Positions 8,776-17,130 are shown, counted from the stretch's first letter. The stretch: DNA of 64,000 nucleotides from Aggregatilinea lenta (GCF_003569045.1 NZ_BFCB01000003.1:1736001-1800000), one strand, 5' to 3'. Notes: generated from the sequence alone by a model not told the origin. Made by a program: numbers and translations.

Positions 8776-8828
8776 CACGGTCCGTCCGCGCGCTATTCCA
8801 CACGACGGAAAAAAACAGGTGTCCATTG

Positions 8829-8866
8829 TATATACCTTGACAGTTATATAACTAATATGGTATATT
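8829..8866 (+). promoter_or_regulatory. promoter with nested palindromic operator for the ArsR-type gene
   Basis: TTGACA (8837-8842) and TATATT (8861-8866) are separated by 18 bases, a good sigma-70-type promoter. Two nested inverted repeats share the centre 8847.5: TTATATAA (8844-8851) and TATATACC/GGTATATT (8829-8836, 8859-8866; 7 of 8 match). The start codon lies only six bases beyond the -10 box and there is no Shine-Dalgarno, so the transcript is probably leaderless. The operator covers the promoter, which fits autorepression by the downstream ArsR-type protein. Confidence 0.65.
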
Positions 8867-8872
8867 TAGAGC

Positions 8873-9217
8873 ATGAACACAACCTTTCAAGCGCTGGTTG
8901 ACCCCACGCGCAGACGCATTCTGGATCTGGTCCGCGAGCAGCCCCGCTTGGTGGGCGAACTGGTCGATCTGTTGAAGCTCAGCCAACCCGGCGTCTCCAA
9001 GCACCTGCGGGTGCTGCGCGAGGCAGGGCTGGTGAGTGTGCGCCAGGATGCTCAGCGGCATTGGTACGAACTGCGACCGGAACCGCTGGCCGAGGTTGAT
9101 GCATGGCTGGAACCGTTCCGCCGTGACATGGAGGAGCGTTACGAGCGCCTGGATCATCTTCTACAGAGACTACAGCAAGAGGAGCATAACAATGAGCAAG
9201 CTGAATCTGATCGCTGA
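8873..9217 (+). CDS. ArsR-family winged-helix transcriptional regulator
   Basis: A 114-residue winged-helix repressor. The DNA-binding helix region reads DLLKLSQPGVSKHLRVLREAG, and the wing is VSVRQDAQRHWYEL, typical for the ArsR subgroup encoded with SRPBCC proteins. No CxC metal-binding motif is present, so it is unlikely to be a metal sensor. It overlaps the next gene by 26 bases. Its promoter carries a palindrome centred at 8847.5. ArsR-SRPBCC pairs are common; the ligand is usually unknown. Confidence 0.9.
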   Translation: MNTTFQALVDPTRRRILDLVREQPRLVGELVDLLKLSQPGVSKHLRVLREAGLVSVRQDAQRHWYELRPEPLAEVDAWLEPFRRDMEERYERLDHLLQRLQQEEHNNEQAESDR

Positions 9218-9662
9218 ACCCGGACAGCTCGACATTCGTATATCCCGCGACTTCAATGCCCCGCGTGAGCTGGTGTTCAAAGCCTGCACCGATCCGGCGC
9301 TGGTCGCTCAGTGGTGGGGACAAAAAAGTACCACCACGATCGTAGACAAGCTGGAGCCGAGAATGGGTGGCCTTTGGCGCTTCATCGAGCGTGACGCGGA
9401 TGGCCAGGAGTACGCATTTCGAGGCGTCTTTCACGAGGTTACACCCCCCGAACGACTGGTTTATACGTTCGAGTTCGAGCCAATGGCGGGTCATATCTTG
9501 CTGGAAACCATCGAGTTTGAGGAACACGATGGCAAAACCCGTGTAATCGACACCTCGGTTTTCCAGTCGGTTGAAGATCGCGACGGGATGATCGCATCCG
9601 GCATGGAAGGCGGCGCCGAGGAAAGTTGGGATCAACTGGAGGACCTGGTGAAGGGGCTGTAA
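9192..9662 (+). CDS. SRPBCC (AHSA1-like) domain protein
   Basis: A 156-residue START/Bet v1-like protein of the AHSA1 family. The ATG at 9192 follows GAGGAG within the end of the ArsR-type gene. Family marks are FNAPRELVFKACTDP, the WWG tryptophans near residue 42, FRGVFHEVTPPERLVYTFEF and the C-terminal ESWDQLEDLV helix. These proteins have a deep hydrophobic cavity and bind small lipophilic ligands; here the partner is probably the ligand sensed through the upstream regulator. Cytoplasmic, with no signal peptide. Confidence 0.88.
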   Translation: MSKLNLIAEPGQLDIRISRDFNAPRELVFKACTDPALVAQWWGQKSTTTIVDKLEPRMGGLWRFIERDADGQEYAFRGVFHEVTPPERLVYTFEFEPMAGHILLETIEFEEHDGKTRVIDTSVFQSVEDRDGMIASGMEGGAEESWDQLEDLVKGL

Positions 9663-9745
9663 CGTTGATCCTTTCCTCCTGCGGCGGCGTTTCCTCCCCG
9701 CCGTGAGGACAAGCGTGTGCCGGAGTTAAATTGACATCGATTGAA

Positions 9746-9774
9746 CGGGTCGGGGCGTTCCCCGGCCCGTTTTT
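9746..9774 (+). terminator. Rho-independent terminator after the SRPBCC gene
   Basis: CGGGTCGGGG (9746-9755) pairs with CCCCGGCCCG (9760-9769) across the loop CGTT, with one G-T pair, then TTTTT. The sequence and flanks closely match the terminator at 8743. Confidence 0.85.
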
Positions 9775-9816
9775 GTGTTACGATCCGGTCGCGTTTGGCT
9801 GGAAGGGGGATCGGCG

Positions 9817-11022
9817 ATGGTTGACGAAGAAGCGCTGCGTGAATGGGAATCCCGGTTGTGGGCGGAGGGCTGCCTCGCGCCCGGTGAGCCGATCCCGCGC
9901 GTACCATGTGATCTGTTCCCGGCAGACACGCGGAATGTTGTCTGCGGCATCGATAACGGTGAGGTGGTGGCGCTGGCAGCACGGTACTGTGGGCTGAGCG
10001 CGCTGCCGGAGTCTTTGGGTGCGCTGCGGGGCCTGCGTCGCCTTGAGTTAACCGGGAGTGCGTTAGCCGGACTGCCGGACTCGATCGGGGATCTGGCACA
10101 GCTACAAACCCTGCACCTGGACGAGAACCGTCTCACGGTGCTGCCCGATGCGCTCGGGCGGCTGACCCGCCTCACCGAACTCAACTTACGCGCCAACCGG
10201 ATCGCCGTGCTGCCAGAGTCGTTCTGGCAGCTGGTGAATCTGGAGGTGCTGTTCCTGGGCGAAAATCCGTTGGGCCGCCTGGACGACCAGATCGGGACGC
10301 TGGGCCGCCTGACGCAGCTTTACGTGCACGATAACGATCTGACCGCCGTGCCGGGCGCGATCGGAGATCTGGCGCGGCTCGAAATCCTGGATCTCGGCCA
10401 CAACGCACTAGACGCGCTGCCGGACACGATCGGCAAGCTGCGCCGGTTGTCCGTGCTGTACCTCAGTAACAACCGCCTGTCGGGTTTGCCGCTCTCGTTT
10501 GGGGACCTTTCCGCGCTGACCTACCTTAACCTGACCGACAACGACTTCACGGTGCTGCCGGAGAGCCTCGGCGATCTCACGCGGCTGGTGGAGCTTCGGC
10601 TTTACAACAATCGCCTGTCCAAGCTGCCGGAATCGCTGGGCAATCTGCGGGATCTGCGCGAGCTGCACGCCATGCACAACGCGCTGGAATCGCTGCCCGC
10701 GTCGTTCGGTGGGCTGCGCAGCCTGCGCACGATGGCGCTGTCCAACAACGCACTGACGGTCCTGCCGGACGAGATCGGGGATCTGGGGGCGCTAGCCGAG
10801 TTGGACTTGCGCAACAACCGCTTGGCATCCGTGTCGGAGACGTTGGGCGCTCTGGGAAATCTGGTGACGCTCGATCTGCGCGGGAACCGTCTGCGCGCGC
10901 TGCCCGCCAGCCTGGGGCAGTTGCATCGCCTCGAAAAGCTCGATCTGCGCTGGAATAAGCTGACCGCAGTGCCGGAGTGGATGCGCGATCTCGAAGAACG
11001 CGGCTGCGTCGTGCTGAGATAG
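9817..11022 (+). CDS. leucine-rich-repeat protein, 14 repeats
   Basis: A 401-residue protein. The ATG at 9817 is chosen because GGAAGGGGGA precedes it. After about 50 residues without repeats, 14 units of about 23 residues follow, each with the LxxLxLxxN core and an LPxSLGxL linker (for example LTELNLRANRIAVLPESF). This is the small-GTPase-associated/PIRL type of bacterial LRR. No signal peptide, membrane segment or enzymatic domain is present, so it is likely a cytoplasmic protein-binding scaffold; ROC-COR or kinase domains found in some relatives are absent. It stands alone between two terminators. Confidence 0.88.
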   Translation: MVDEEALREWESRLWAEGCLAPGEPIPRVPCDLFPADTRNVVCGIDNGEVVALAARYCGLSALPESLGALRGLRRLELTGSALAGLPDSIGDLAQLQTLHLDENRLTVLPDALGRLTRLTELNLRANRIAVLPESFWQLVNLEVLFLGENPLGRLDDQIGTLGRLTQLYVHDNDLTAVPGAIGDLARLEILDLGHNALDALPDTIGKLRRLSVLYLSNNRLSGLPLSFGDLSALTYLNLTDNDFTVLPESLGDLTRLVELRLYNNRLSKLPESLGNLRDLRELHAMHNALESLPASFGGLRSLRTMALSNNALTVLPDEIGDLGALAELDLRNNRLASVSETLGALGNLVTLDLRGNRLRALPASLGQLHRLEKLDLRWNKLTAVPEWMRDLEERGCVVLR

Positions 11023-11038
11023 GGGCGGGAGAACAAAA

Positions 11039-11063
11039 CGGGCGGATCACTTCCATCCGCCCG
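11039..11063. terminator. bidirectional terminator between convergent genes
   Basis: CGGGCGGAT (11039-11047) and ATCCGCCCG (11055-11063) form a perfect 9-bp stem with a seven-base loop. On the minus strand it is followed by TTTTG, so it mainly ends the decarboxylase operon; on the plus strand CTTTC follows and it may also end the LRR gene. Confidence 0.75.
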
Positions 11064-11088
11064 CTTTCAGTAGCCGCGATGGATATCG

Positions 11089-12216
11089 CTAGAGTATGCT
11101 CAGCGCCAGCGTGAGCAGCACGCCGCCCGCCATGACGCTGCCAAGCTGGCCCGCCGTGTTCGCTCCCATCGCGTGCATCAGGATGAAGTTCTCGAAGTCC
11201 TCATCCTGCGCGACCTGCGCCACGAGGCGTCCGGCCATGGGGAAGGCGCTGATGCCCGCCGCGCCGATCAACGGGTTGATCTTGCCGCCGCTGAGACGTG
11301 ACATCAGCTTGCCGAACAGCAGCCCGGCGACCGTGTCCAGCGCGAAGGCGAGCAGGCCGAGGATCAGGATCTGGATCGTGTCCAGGTTCAGGAAGCTGCC
11401 TGCTGCCATCGTCGATCCGACGGTGATGCCCAGGAACAGGGTGGCGATGTTGATGATCTCGTTTTGCGCGCTGAGGTTCAGCCGCTCCACGACGCGGCTT
11501 TCGCGCAGCAGGTTCCCCAGCATCAGCATGCTGATCAGCGGCGTGGCTTCCGGCACCAGCAGGCCCACGACGACCGTTACCACAATGGGGAACAGCACCA
11601 GCGCGCGGCGCGACACCGGGCGCGGCGAATAGTCCATGCGGATGCGGCGCTCGGCTTTGGTGGTCATGGCGCGCATGATCGGCGGCTGGATGATCGGTAC
11701 GAGGCTCATATATGAATAAGCGGCTACGGCAATCGGGGCCAGCAGCGATGGGGCGAGCTTGCTCGCCACGTAGATCGAGGTCGGCCCGTCGATCGCGCCG
11801 ATCACGCCGATGCTGGCCGCTTCGTTGAGCGGGAAGCCGAGCAGTGTCGCCAGGATCAGCGTGGCGAAGATGCCGAACTGGCCCGCCGCGCCGAGCAGTA
11901 CCATTTTGGGCTGGGCCAGCAGGGGGCTGAAGTCGATCATCGCGCCCACACCGATGAAGATCAGCAGCGGGAACAGCTCGTTGCTGATCCCGGCCTTGTA
12001 CAGCACGGCGAACAGACCCTGGCCTTCGGTCATGCCTGTCAGCGGAATGTTGGCCAGGATGCAGCCGAAGCCAATCGGCAGCAGCAGCACCGGCTCGTAC
12101 TCCTTGAGCACGGCCAGCGCGACCAGCACCAGTCCGGCGAGGATCATCAAAGCGTTGCCCGGCGTGAAGTGCGTGAAGCCTTTAATGAGTTCAGGTAGAA
12201 GCTCAGAAAAATCCAT
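11089..12216 (-). CDS. mmdB: Na+-translocating decarboxylase beta subunit
   Basis: A 375-residue, highly hydrophobic protein of the OadB/GcdB/MmdB family, with about ten membrane segments. The opening segment with GFTHFTPGNALMILAG and the motif GFGCILANIPL are family hallmarks, as are LIFIGVGAMIDFSPLL and the conserved acidic and asparagine-rich loops around GAIDGPTSIYVASKL. The beta subunit decarboxylates carboxybiotin and couples this to Na+ export. It is the last gene of the operon mmdA-mmdD-mmdC-mmdB and lies 24 bases after the biotin carrier gene. A terminator follows at 11039. Confidence 0.92.
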   Translation of the reverse strand: MDFSELLPELIKGFTHFTPGNALMILAGLVLVALAVLKEYEPVLLLPIGFGCILANIPLTGMTEGQGLFAVLYKAGISNELFPLLIFIGVGAMIDFSPLLAQPKMVLLGAAGQFGIFATLILATLLGFPLNEAASIGVIGAIDGPTSIYVASKLAPSLLAPIAVAAYSYMSLVPIIQPPIMRAMTTKAERRIRMDYSPRPVSRRALVLFPIVVTVVVGLLVPEATPLISMLMLGNLLRESRVVERLNLSAQNEIINIATLFLGITVGSTMAAGSFLNLDTIQILILGLLAFALDTVAGLLFGKLMSRLSGGKINPLIGAAGISAFPMAGRLVAQVAQDEDFENFILMHAMGANTAGQLGSVMAGGVLLTLALSIL

Positions 12217-12240
12217 TGTTAACGGCCTTTGGGCGCGGCG

Positions 12241-12738
12241 TCAGTCCGCGTATTCGAACAGCAGGTCGCGATGCTTGACGTGCTGGCCCGCAGCGATATG
12301 CACGACAGAGATTTCGCCTGCGCGCGGGGCGCGGATGACGTTTTTCATCTTCATGGCTTCCAGCACACACAGCTCTTGCCCGACCTCGACGCGGCTCCCA
12401 GCGGCGGCAGCGACCGACACGATCACACCGGGAATGGGCGCGTGCACGGCGTTGGCGGCGGGTCCGGTCGGCGCGGCGGCAGCGGCGGCAGAGGTGCGCG
12501 GCACGGCGCTGGCGGCGGTCGGCGGATTGCTGACTTCCGGGTGCGGTAGGACGCTCGGCGTGCTGGGAATGCGCCCCGTCTGTTTGCGGGCGGCGGGCGC
12601 AGCTTTGGCTGGTGCGGCGGTTTCTTCCGGCCAGACTTCGAAGCGCTGGCCGTCTACCGTCGCCGTGATGGGCCGCGCGGTCAGGTCCCCGACTTCGACC
12701 TCAAAGACCTGATTATCGACTTTCACAGTCACTTTCAT
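12241..12738 (-). CDS. mmdC: biotin carrier subunit of acyl-CoA decarboxylase
   Basis: A 165-residue biotin carrier. The start at 12738 is chosen because it overlaps the previous stop codon (ATGA) and is preceded by GAGGT. The N-terminal 35 residues form a small beta-rich segment, followed by an Ala/Pro-rich flexible linker (about 40-100) and a C-terminal biotinyl domain. The biotinylation site is LEAMKMKN with Lys130. The carrier moves CO2 as carboxybiotin from the carboxyltransferase to the membrane beta subunit. Confidence 0.92.
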   Translation of the reverse strand: MKVTVKVDNQVFEVEVGDLTARPITATVDGQRFEVWPEETAAPAKAAPAARKQTGRIPSTPSVLPHPEVSNPPTAASAVPRTSAAAAAAPTGPAANAVHAPIPGVIVSVAAAAGSRVEVGQELCVLEAMKMKNVIRAPRAGEISVVHIAAGQHVKHRDLLFEYAD

Positions 12739-13073
12739 CGGATTGGACCTCGCTGCTTGAGCTGCCGACCGCGCATCACGGCCTGCCACGCGCTGACGAT
12801 GGGCGTGGGTGGAATGGGGAAGGCGTGGGGTAGGGTGTAATCGTGCTCGCGCGCCAGGGCGACCGCCACGGCAGCGACCGCCGCGCGGCGCTTGCGCTCG
12901 GTCTCGGCATCATTAGTGGCTGCGGTGCCGGGCGCGTCGGTGGCGGTGTCGGGGCGATCGGCGGTGAAGCGGACCAGCAGCGACATCACGCCCCACAGTA
13001 GAAAGATGGCACCGAACACCAGCGTCATGCCGACGGCGGTGATTTCAAGTGCGTCAACCAGATTTTCGCCCAT
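12735..13073 (-). CDS. mmdD: decarboxylase small membrane (OadG-like) subunit
   Basis: A 112-residue protein with one N-terminal membrane helix (ITAVGMTLVFGAIFLLWGVMS) and a polar C-terminal part rich in Ala, Thr and Arg. This is the OadG/MmdD architecture. The subunit assembles the complex by linking the carboxyltransferase and the beta subunit. The C-terminal PHAFPIPPTPIVSAWQ segment is the usual binding tail. It lies 9 bases after mmdA and overlaps the biotin carrier start by ATGA. Confidence 0.88.
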   Translation of the reverse strand: MGENLVDALEITAVGMTLVFGAIFLLWGVMSLLVRFTADRPDTATDAPGTAATNDAETERKRRAAVAAVAVALAREHDYTLPHAFPIPPTPIVSAWQAVMRGRQLKQRGPIR

Positions 13074-13082
13074 GTCTGCCCC

Positions 13083-14633
13083 CTACACCGGGATGTTGCC
13101 GTGCTTGCGCGGCGGCGCGGGCGAATATTTGTCGTGCAGCGCGGTCAGCGAGGCAATCAGCTTGACACGCGTCTCGCGCGGCTCGATGACATCGTCCACA
13201 TAGCCCGCGCTGGCGGCGTGGTAAGGGTTGTTGAAGCGCGTGCGATATTCCGCGGCCAGCCGGGTGCGCTCGGCGTCGGGGTCTTCGGCCTTTTTGATCT
13301 GCTTGCCGAACATGATGTTGACCGCGCCCTCCGCGCCCATCACCGCGATCTCGGCGCTGGGCCACGCGTAGTTCACGTCCGTGCCCAGGTACTTGCTGCT
13401 CATGACCACGTACGCGCCGCCGTAGGCTTTGCGGGTGATCACGCTGATCTTGGGCACGGTTGCCTCGGAGTAGGCGTAGAGCACCTTCGCGCCGTGGCGG
13501 ATGATGCCGTGGTGCTCCTGATCCACACCGGGCAGGAAGCCGGGCGAGTCCACGAAGGTGACCAGCGGCACGTTGAAGCAGTCGCACATGCGCACGAAGC
13601 GTGTGATCTTGTCGGCGGCGTCGATGTCGATCACGCCCGCCATGATGCTCGGCTCCTGCGCAATGATCCCGGCACTGTGCCCGCCGATGCGCGCCAGCCC
13701 GACGATGGCATTCCGCGCGAAGTCCGGCTGAAGCTCCAGGAACGATCCCTCATCCACCACACGCCGGATGACCTCGTGCATGCTGTACGGCACGGATGGG
13801 TCAATCGGCACGATGCTGTTCAGCGCGTCGTCCATGCGCAGCGGATCGTCTGTGGGCGGGAAAAACGGCGGATTTTCGACGTTGTTGGAGGGCAGGTAGC
13901 TCAGCGTCTGGCGGCACAAAGTCAGCGCGTCGTGCTCGGAATCGGCGGCCAGGTGCGCCGTCCCGCTGATAGCCGCGTGCACATCCGCGCCGCCCAGGTG
14001 TTCGTTGTCCACATCCTCACCGGTGACAGTCTTGATCACCTGCGGGCCAGTCAGGAACATAAACGACTGCCCCCGCACCATGATGATCATGTCGGTCAGG
14101 GCCGGCGAATAGGCCGCGCCGCCTGCGCACGGGCCGAGCATGACGCTGATCTGCGGGATGACGCCGGAATATTGCGCGTTGCGGCGGAAGATTTCCGCGT
14201 AGCCGCCCAGGCTGCGCACGCCTTCCTGAATACGCGCGCCGCCGGAATCGATCAGACCGATGATCGGCGTGCCGTTGCGCAGCGCAAGGTCCATCACGCG
14301 GCAGATCTTGCGGCTTTGCATCTCGCTGAGCGTACCGCCGTAGACCGTGAAGTCCTGCGCATAGACGTAGACCGTGCGCCCGTCGATCTGGCCGTAGCCG
14401 GTGATGACGCCTTCGCCCAGGTACTGCTCGGCGACCTGTCCCGTTTCGTCGCCCTGGTGCGTGATGAACGGCTCCAGCTCATTGAACGTGCCGGGATCGA
14501 GCAGGACGTCGAGCCGCTCGCGGGCAGTGAGCTTGCCCTTGGCGTGCTGCGCCGCGATGCGGTCGGCGCCGCCGCCCAGGCGGGTGCGCTCGCGCATGGC
14601 GCGCAGTTCTAGAATACGTGGATCTTCGGACAT
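13083..14633 (-). CDS. mmdA: acyl-CoA carboxyltransferase (methylmalonyl-CoA decarboxylase alpha)
   Basis: A 516-residue carboxyltransferase of the MmdA/PccB family. The ATG at 14633 follows GAGGATC; longer in-frame extensions lack family similarity. KGKLTARERLDVLLDPGTF at the N-terminus, GGARIQEGVRSLGGY and GPCAGGAAYSPALTD in the first crotonase-like half, and DSPGFLPGVDQEHHGIIRHGAK and YGGAYVVMSSK in the second half are family motifs. It transfers the carboxyl group of a branched or short acyl-CoA, most likely methylmalonyl-CoA, to biotin. No biotin carboxylase gene is nearby, and the OadB-type subunit is present, so the complex is a Na+ pump rather than a carboxylase. Glutaconyl-CoA or malonyl-CoA as substrate is less likely but open. 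Confidence 0.88.
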   Translation of the reverse strand: MSEDPRILELRAMRERTRLGGGADRIAAQHAKGKLTARERLDVLLDPGTFNELEPFITHQGDETGQVAEQYLGEGVITGYGQIDGRTVYVYAQDFTVYGGTLSEMQSRKICRVMDLALRNGTPIIGLIDSGGARIQEGVRSLGGYAEIFRRNAQYSGVIPQISVMLGPCAGGAAYSPALTDMIIMVRGQSFMFLTGPQVIKTVTGEDVDNEHLGGADVHAAISGTAHLAADSEHDALTLCRQTLSYLPSNNVENPPFFPPTDDPLRMDDALNSIVPIDPSVPYSMHEVIRRVVDEGSFLELQPDFARNAIVGLARIGGHSAGIIAQEPSIMAGVIDIDAADKITRFVRMCDCFNVPLVTFVDSPGFLPGVDQEHHGIIRHGAKVLYAYSEATVPKISVITRKAYGGAYVVMSSKYLGTDVNYAWPSAEIAVMGAEGAVNIMFGKQIKKAEDPDAERTRLAAEYRTRFNNPYHAASAGYVDDVIEPRETRVKLIASLTALHDKYSPAPPRKHGNIPV

Positions 14634-15070
14634 AGGATTGATCCTCACCCCATTAAACAGGCGAGTTGCCTGTTCCAAGTGCAATATTTGTGCTTTCGTG
14701 CGCACTCTAATTGTACCGGGCAGGAGGGATGCGTCAGTACGGCGGATCGTCACGTTTCACTGACGCGGAAGGCACACGTGAAGCAGCCGTTACCTGTTGG
14801 CGATGAGCAAAGGGCAAACACGCGGAAGCAATAGACGCGACTGTCTGTGCGCGACACGGTGGAAGGGGCCATTCAAGAATGGTCCCGCGTCCGATGTTAG
14901 TAGGGGCGGAGCTATGTACATTTACTTTTAAATTTGGCAATCGTTGAGCGGTATTTACGATACCCATGCGTTACCGTATTTAATTTTAAAACTACATTGC
15001 TCTGCCCGTCACCGCTCAGAGGGTGATGCAAGCATCGCTCCTACGAGAAAACGGTATACAGAACCGGGTG
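14634..15070. other. 437-base intergenic region upstream of mmdA
   Basis: No convincing gene. On the minus strand TACAAT (14715-14710) with a weak CTGACG box 16 bases before it could be the mmdA promoter. GGGGCCATTC/GAATGGTCCC at 14865-14886 is an inverted repeat, and an AT-rich stretch runs from about 14915 to 15000. A GTAGGGGC-type palindrome occupies 15021-15044. A possible 77-codon minus-strand frame (14734-14967) has no family-like features and I do not call it. Confidence 0.5.
15021..15044 (-). repeat. GTAGGGGC-type palindromic repeat, copy 2
   Basis: Read on the minus strand it begins GTAGGAGCGATGCTTGCATC and ends ACCC; the inner arms GATGC/GCATC pair with a two-base loop. It lies just downstream of the EamA transporter gene's stop codon. 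Confidence 0.55.
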
Positions 15071-15976
15071 TTAATCACTCGACGTGAGCGCGAGATCCGC
15101 CAGCGGCTCCGGTACGGTGTCGGTGGCATCCGTGTCGCCCAATTCTGCGACGAGCATCCCGGCCAGGATCAGCCCGCAGCCGAGCAGCTCCTTCGCGCCG
15201 AGTGACTCGTGCGCCCACCACCAGCCGAACAACGCGGCGAAGACCGGCTCCAGGCTGAACAGCAGCGCGGTGTGCGTCGAGGTCGTGAAGCGCTGCACGT
15301 AGACCTGAATGCCGAACGCCAGCGCCGTCGCGGCGACGCCGGTCAGTGCAATCGCGCCCCAGGTGGCGGCGGGCAGATTGAGGCTGGGCGTCTCGAAGCT
15401 GAACGCGGCAATCGTGGCGATAGGCGCGACGGCGGCGATCTGCACGACGGACAGCCGGATCGGATCGGTGTGCGGCGAGAAGTGCGAGACCGAGACGATA
15501 TGCAGCGCAAAAGCGACCGCGCAGGCCAGTACCCACAGGTCACCCGCCTGCACGCTCAAATCTTTGTTGAGCGATAGGAAGCCGAGGCCAACCGTCGCAG
15601 CGGCGATGCCCACGATCGCGCTGCGACCCGGCGGGCGGCGCAGCAGCACCGTCGCCAGCAGCGGCACGATCACGACGCTCAGCCCGGTGATGAACCCGGC
15701 CTTGGCGCTGGTGGTGGTCTTCAGGCCGACCGTCTGGAAGAGGTAGCCGAGCGCGAGCCATACGCCGATCAGCCCGCCCGCCAGGATCTCCTCGCGGCGG
15801 ATGCCGCGCAAGCGGCGCGAAAACAGCGCCACCAGCAGGATCGAGGCCAGCCAGAAGCGCCATGCGACGTAGGTCAGCGGCCCGACTGTGTCGAGCGCGT
15901 TTTTTACGATGACGAACGTCGATCCCCAGATCAGTGCGACAAATGCCAGGGCGAGATCGGCCTGCCAGCGTTTCAT
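15071..15976 (-). CDS. EamA/DMT-superfamily transporter
   Basis: A 301-residue membrane protein with ten hydrophobic segments in two EamA halves (5 + 5). The first half begins ALAFVALIWGSTFVIVKNAL, a signature of the drug/metabolite transporter superfamily; the second half ends in the LFGWWWAHESLGAKELLGCGLILAG segment. The ATG at 15976 lies two bases beyond the stop of the iron-ADH gene; a TTG further upstream is also possible. Members export amino acids or metabolites. The operon context suggests export linked to the dehydrogenase, but the substrate is unknown. Confidence 0.88.
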   Translation of the reverse strand: MKRWQADLALAFVALIWGSTFVIVKNALDTVGPLTYVAWRFWLASILLVALFSRRLRGIRREEILAGGLIGVWLALGYLFQTVGLKTTTSAKAGFITGLSVVIVPLLATVLLRRPPGRSAIVGIAAATVGLGFLSLNKDLSVQAGDLWVLACAVAFALHIVSVSHFSPHTDPIRLSVVQIAAVAPIATIAAFSFETPSLNLPAATWGAIALTGVAATALAFGIQVYVQRFTTSTHTALLFSLEPVFAALFGWWWAHESLGAKELLGCGLILAGMLVAELGDTDATDTVPEPLADLALTSSD

Positions 15977-15978
15977 GG

Positions 15979-17130
15979 TCAATAGGCTGCTTTCACGATG
16001 CCGATCAGTTCAGAGTCGGTGAGCACCAGCGGGTTGCCCTTCATCGAGTTGGCCGCGCGGCCCTTCTCGACCAGGGTGGGGAAGTCCGCCGGGGTTATGC
16101 CATACGTCCGCAGCGGCGGGATGTGCAGCACCGCGCACAGGTCGCGGACCCACTGCACGCCGTCCTCGGCGGAGGCGGTCGGGTCGCCGGTTAGGTTCTG
16201 CGCGATCTCGTTCAGGCGGGCCGGAAGATCCGTGTCGGCGGCCCGCGCTCGGATCGCGTCCACGTTGGCCTGCATCACATGCGGCAGGAACGCCGCGCAG
16301 ACCGCGCCGTGCGGCGCGTCGAACATGCCGCCGAACGGCCCCGCGAAGCCGTGCACCGCGCCCAGACCCGCGTTCGCCATCGCCAGCCCGCCGCACAGCG
16401 ACGCCAGCGCCATCTGTTCCCGCGCGGCGGGATCGCCCGCCTCGTACGCCTGTTGCAGCGACCCGGCGGCACGGAGCAGCCCTTGGCGGGCAAGCGCGTC
16501 GGCCAGTGGGTTGCGCTTGACGGACAGCAGTGGCTCGATGATCTGCGTCAGCGTGTCCAGACCGGTATAGGCGGTCACATCCGGCGGCACGCTGTGCGTC
16601 AGCTCAGGATCGACCAGCGCAATGGCAGGCAGCATCGACGCGCTGCGCAGGCTGACCTTGACGCGGTGCTCCGGCGAGGCGAGAACCGCGTTGCGCGTGA
16701 CTTCCGTGCCCGTCCCGGCGGTGGTCGGGATTGCCAGCATTGGCACGGACGGCTCGGTCATCGGTTGGCCGCGCCCGATTACTTCCAGATAGTCCAGCAA
16801 CGGATCCGTGTTGCGCACCAGCGCGGCGATCGCTTTGCCCGCGTCGAGCGCACTGCCGCCGCCGAAGCCGATGACCAGCTCCGCGCCAAATGCACGCGCC
16901 GCGTCCGCGCCGTCTTGCGCCAGATGTGTGGTCGGTTCGCCGCTGACCGGGAACACGGCTGTGGTCAGGCCCGCCGCGACCAGCGTATTCAGCAGCGGCT
17001 GGGCACGATCTACATTTGCGCCGGTCACGACAAACGCGCGGCGTCCGAGCGTGGCAGCTAGCGGACCCGCTTCCTTCAGCATGCCGGGGCCAAAGACGAT
17101 GCGCCCGGCAGTGGCGAATTCGAAGCGCAT
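15979..17130 (-). CDS. iron-containing alcohol dehydrogenase-like protein with changed metal ligand
   Basis: A 383-residue family III (FucO-like) dehydrogenase. The dinucleotide-binding segment GFGGGSALDAGKA lies at 88-100 and IPTTAGTGTEVT at 134-145. The four metal ligands in the family are Asp, His, His, His. Here Asp192 (GLD), His260 (AVHG) and His274 (APHG) are present, but the position in DALTHAIE is Gln196 in LDTLTQIIE. The second histidine of the VHGMAH motif is also Gly. Activity with Fe2+ may be altered or lost, or another metal or no metal used. The gene lies 4 bases after the ABM gene and 2 bases before the EamA gene. Confidence 0.88.
   Translation of the reverse strand: MRFEFATAGRIVFGPGMLKEAGPLAATLGRRAFVVTGANVDRAQPLLNTLVAAGLTTAVFPVSGEPTTHLAQDGADAARAFGAELVIGFGGGSALDAGKAIAALVRNTDPLLDYLEVIGRGQPMTEPSVPMLAIPTTAGTGTEVTRNAVLASPEHRVKVSLRSASMLPAIALVDPELTHSVPPDVTAYTGLDTLTQIIEPLLSVKRNPLADALARQGLLRAAGSLQQAYEAGDPAAREQMALASLCGGLAMANAGLGAVHGFAGPFGGMFDAPHGAVCAAFLPHVMQANVDAIRARAADTDLPARLNEIAQNLTGDPTASAEDGVQWVRDLCAVLHIPPLRTYGITPADFPTLVEKGRAANSMKGNPLVLTDSELIGIVKAAY

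Noticed and set aside
13101-14612. Long plus-strand frame (503 codons) opposite mmdA
   Set aside because: The minus-strand frame encodes a complete carboxyltransferase with all family motifs; the plus frame has only His/Arg-rich composition typical of antisense frames at high GC.
14734-14967. 77-codon minus-strand gene in the gap upstream of mmdA
   Set aside because: No ribosome site or family likeness, and it runs over an inverted repeat.
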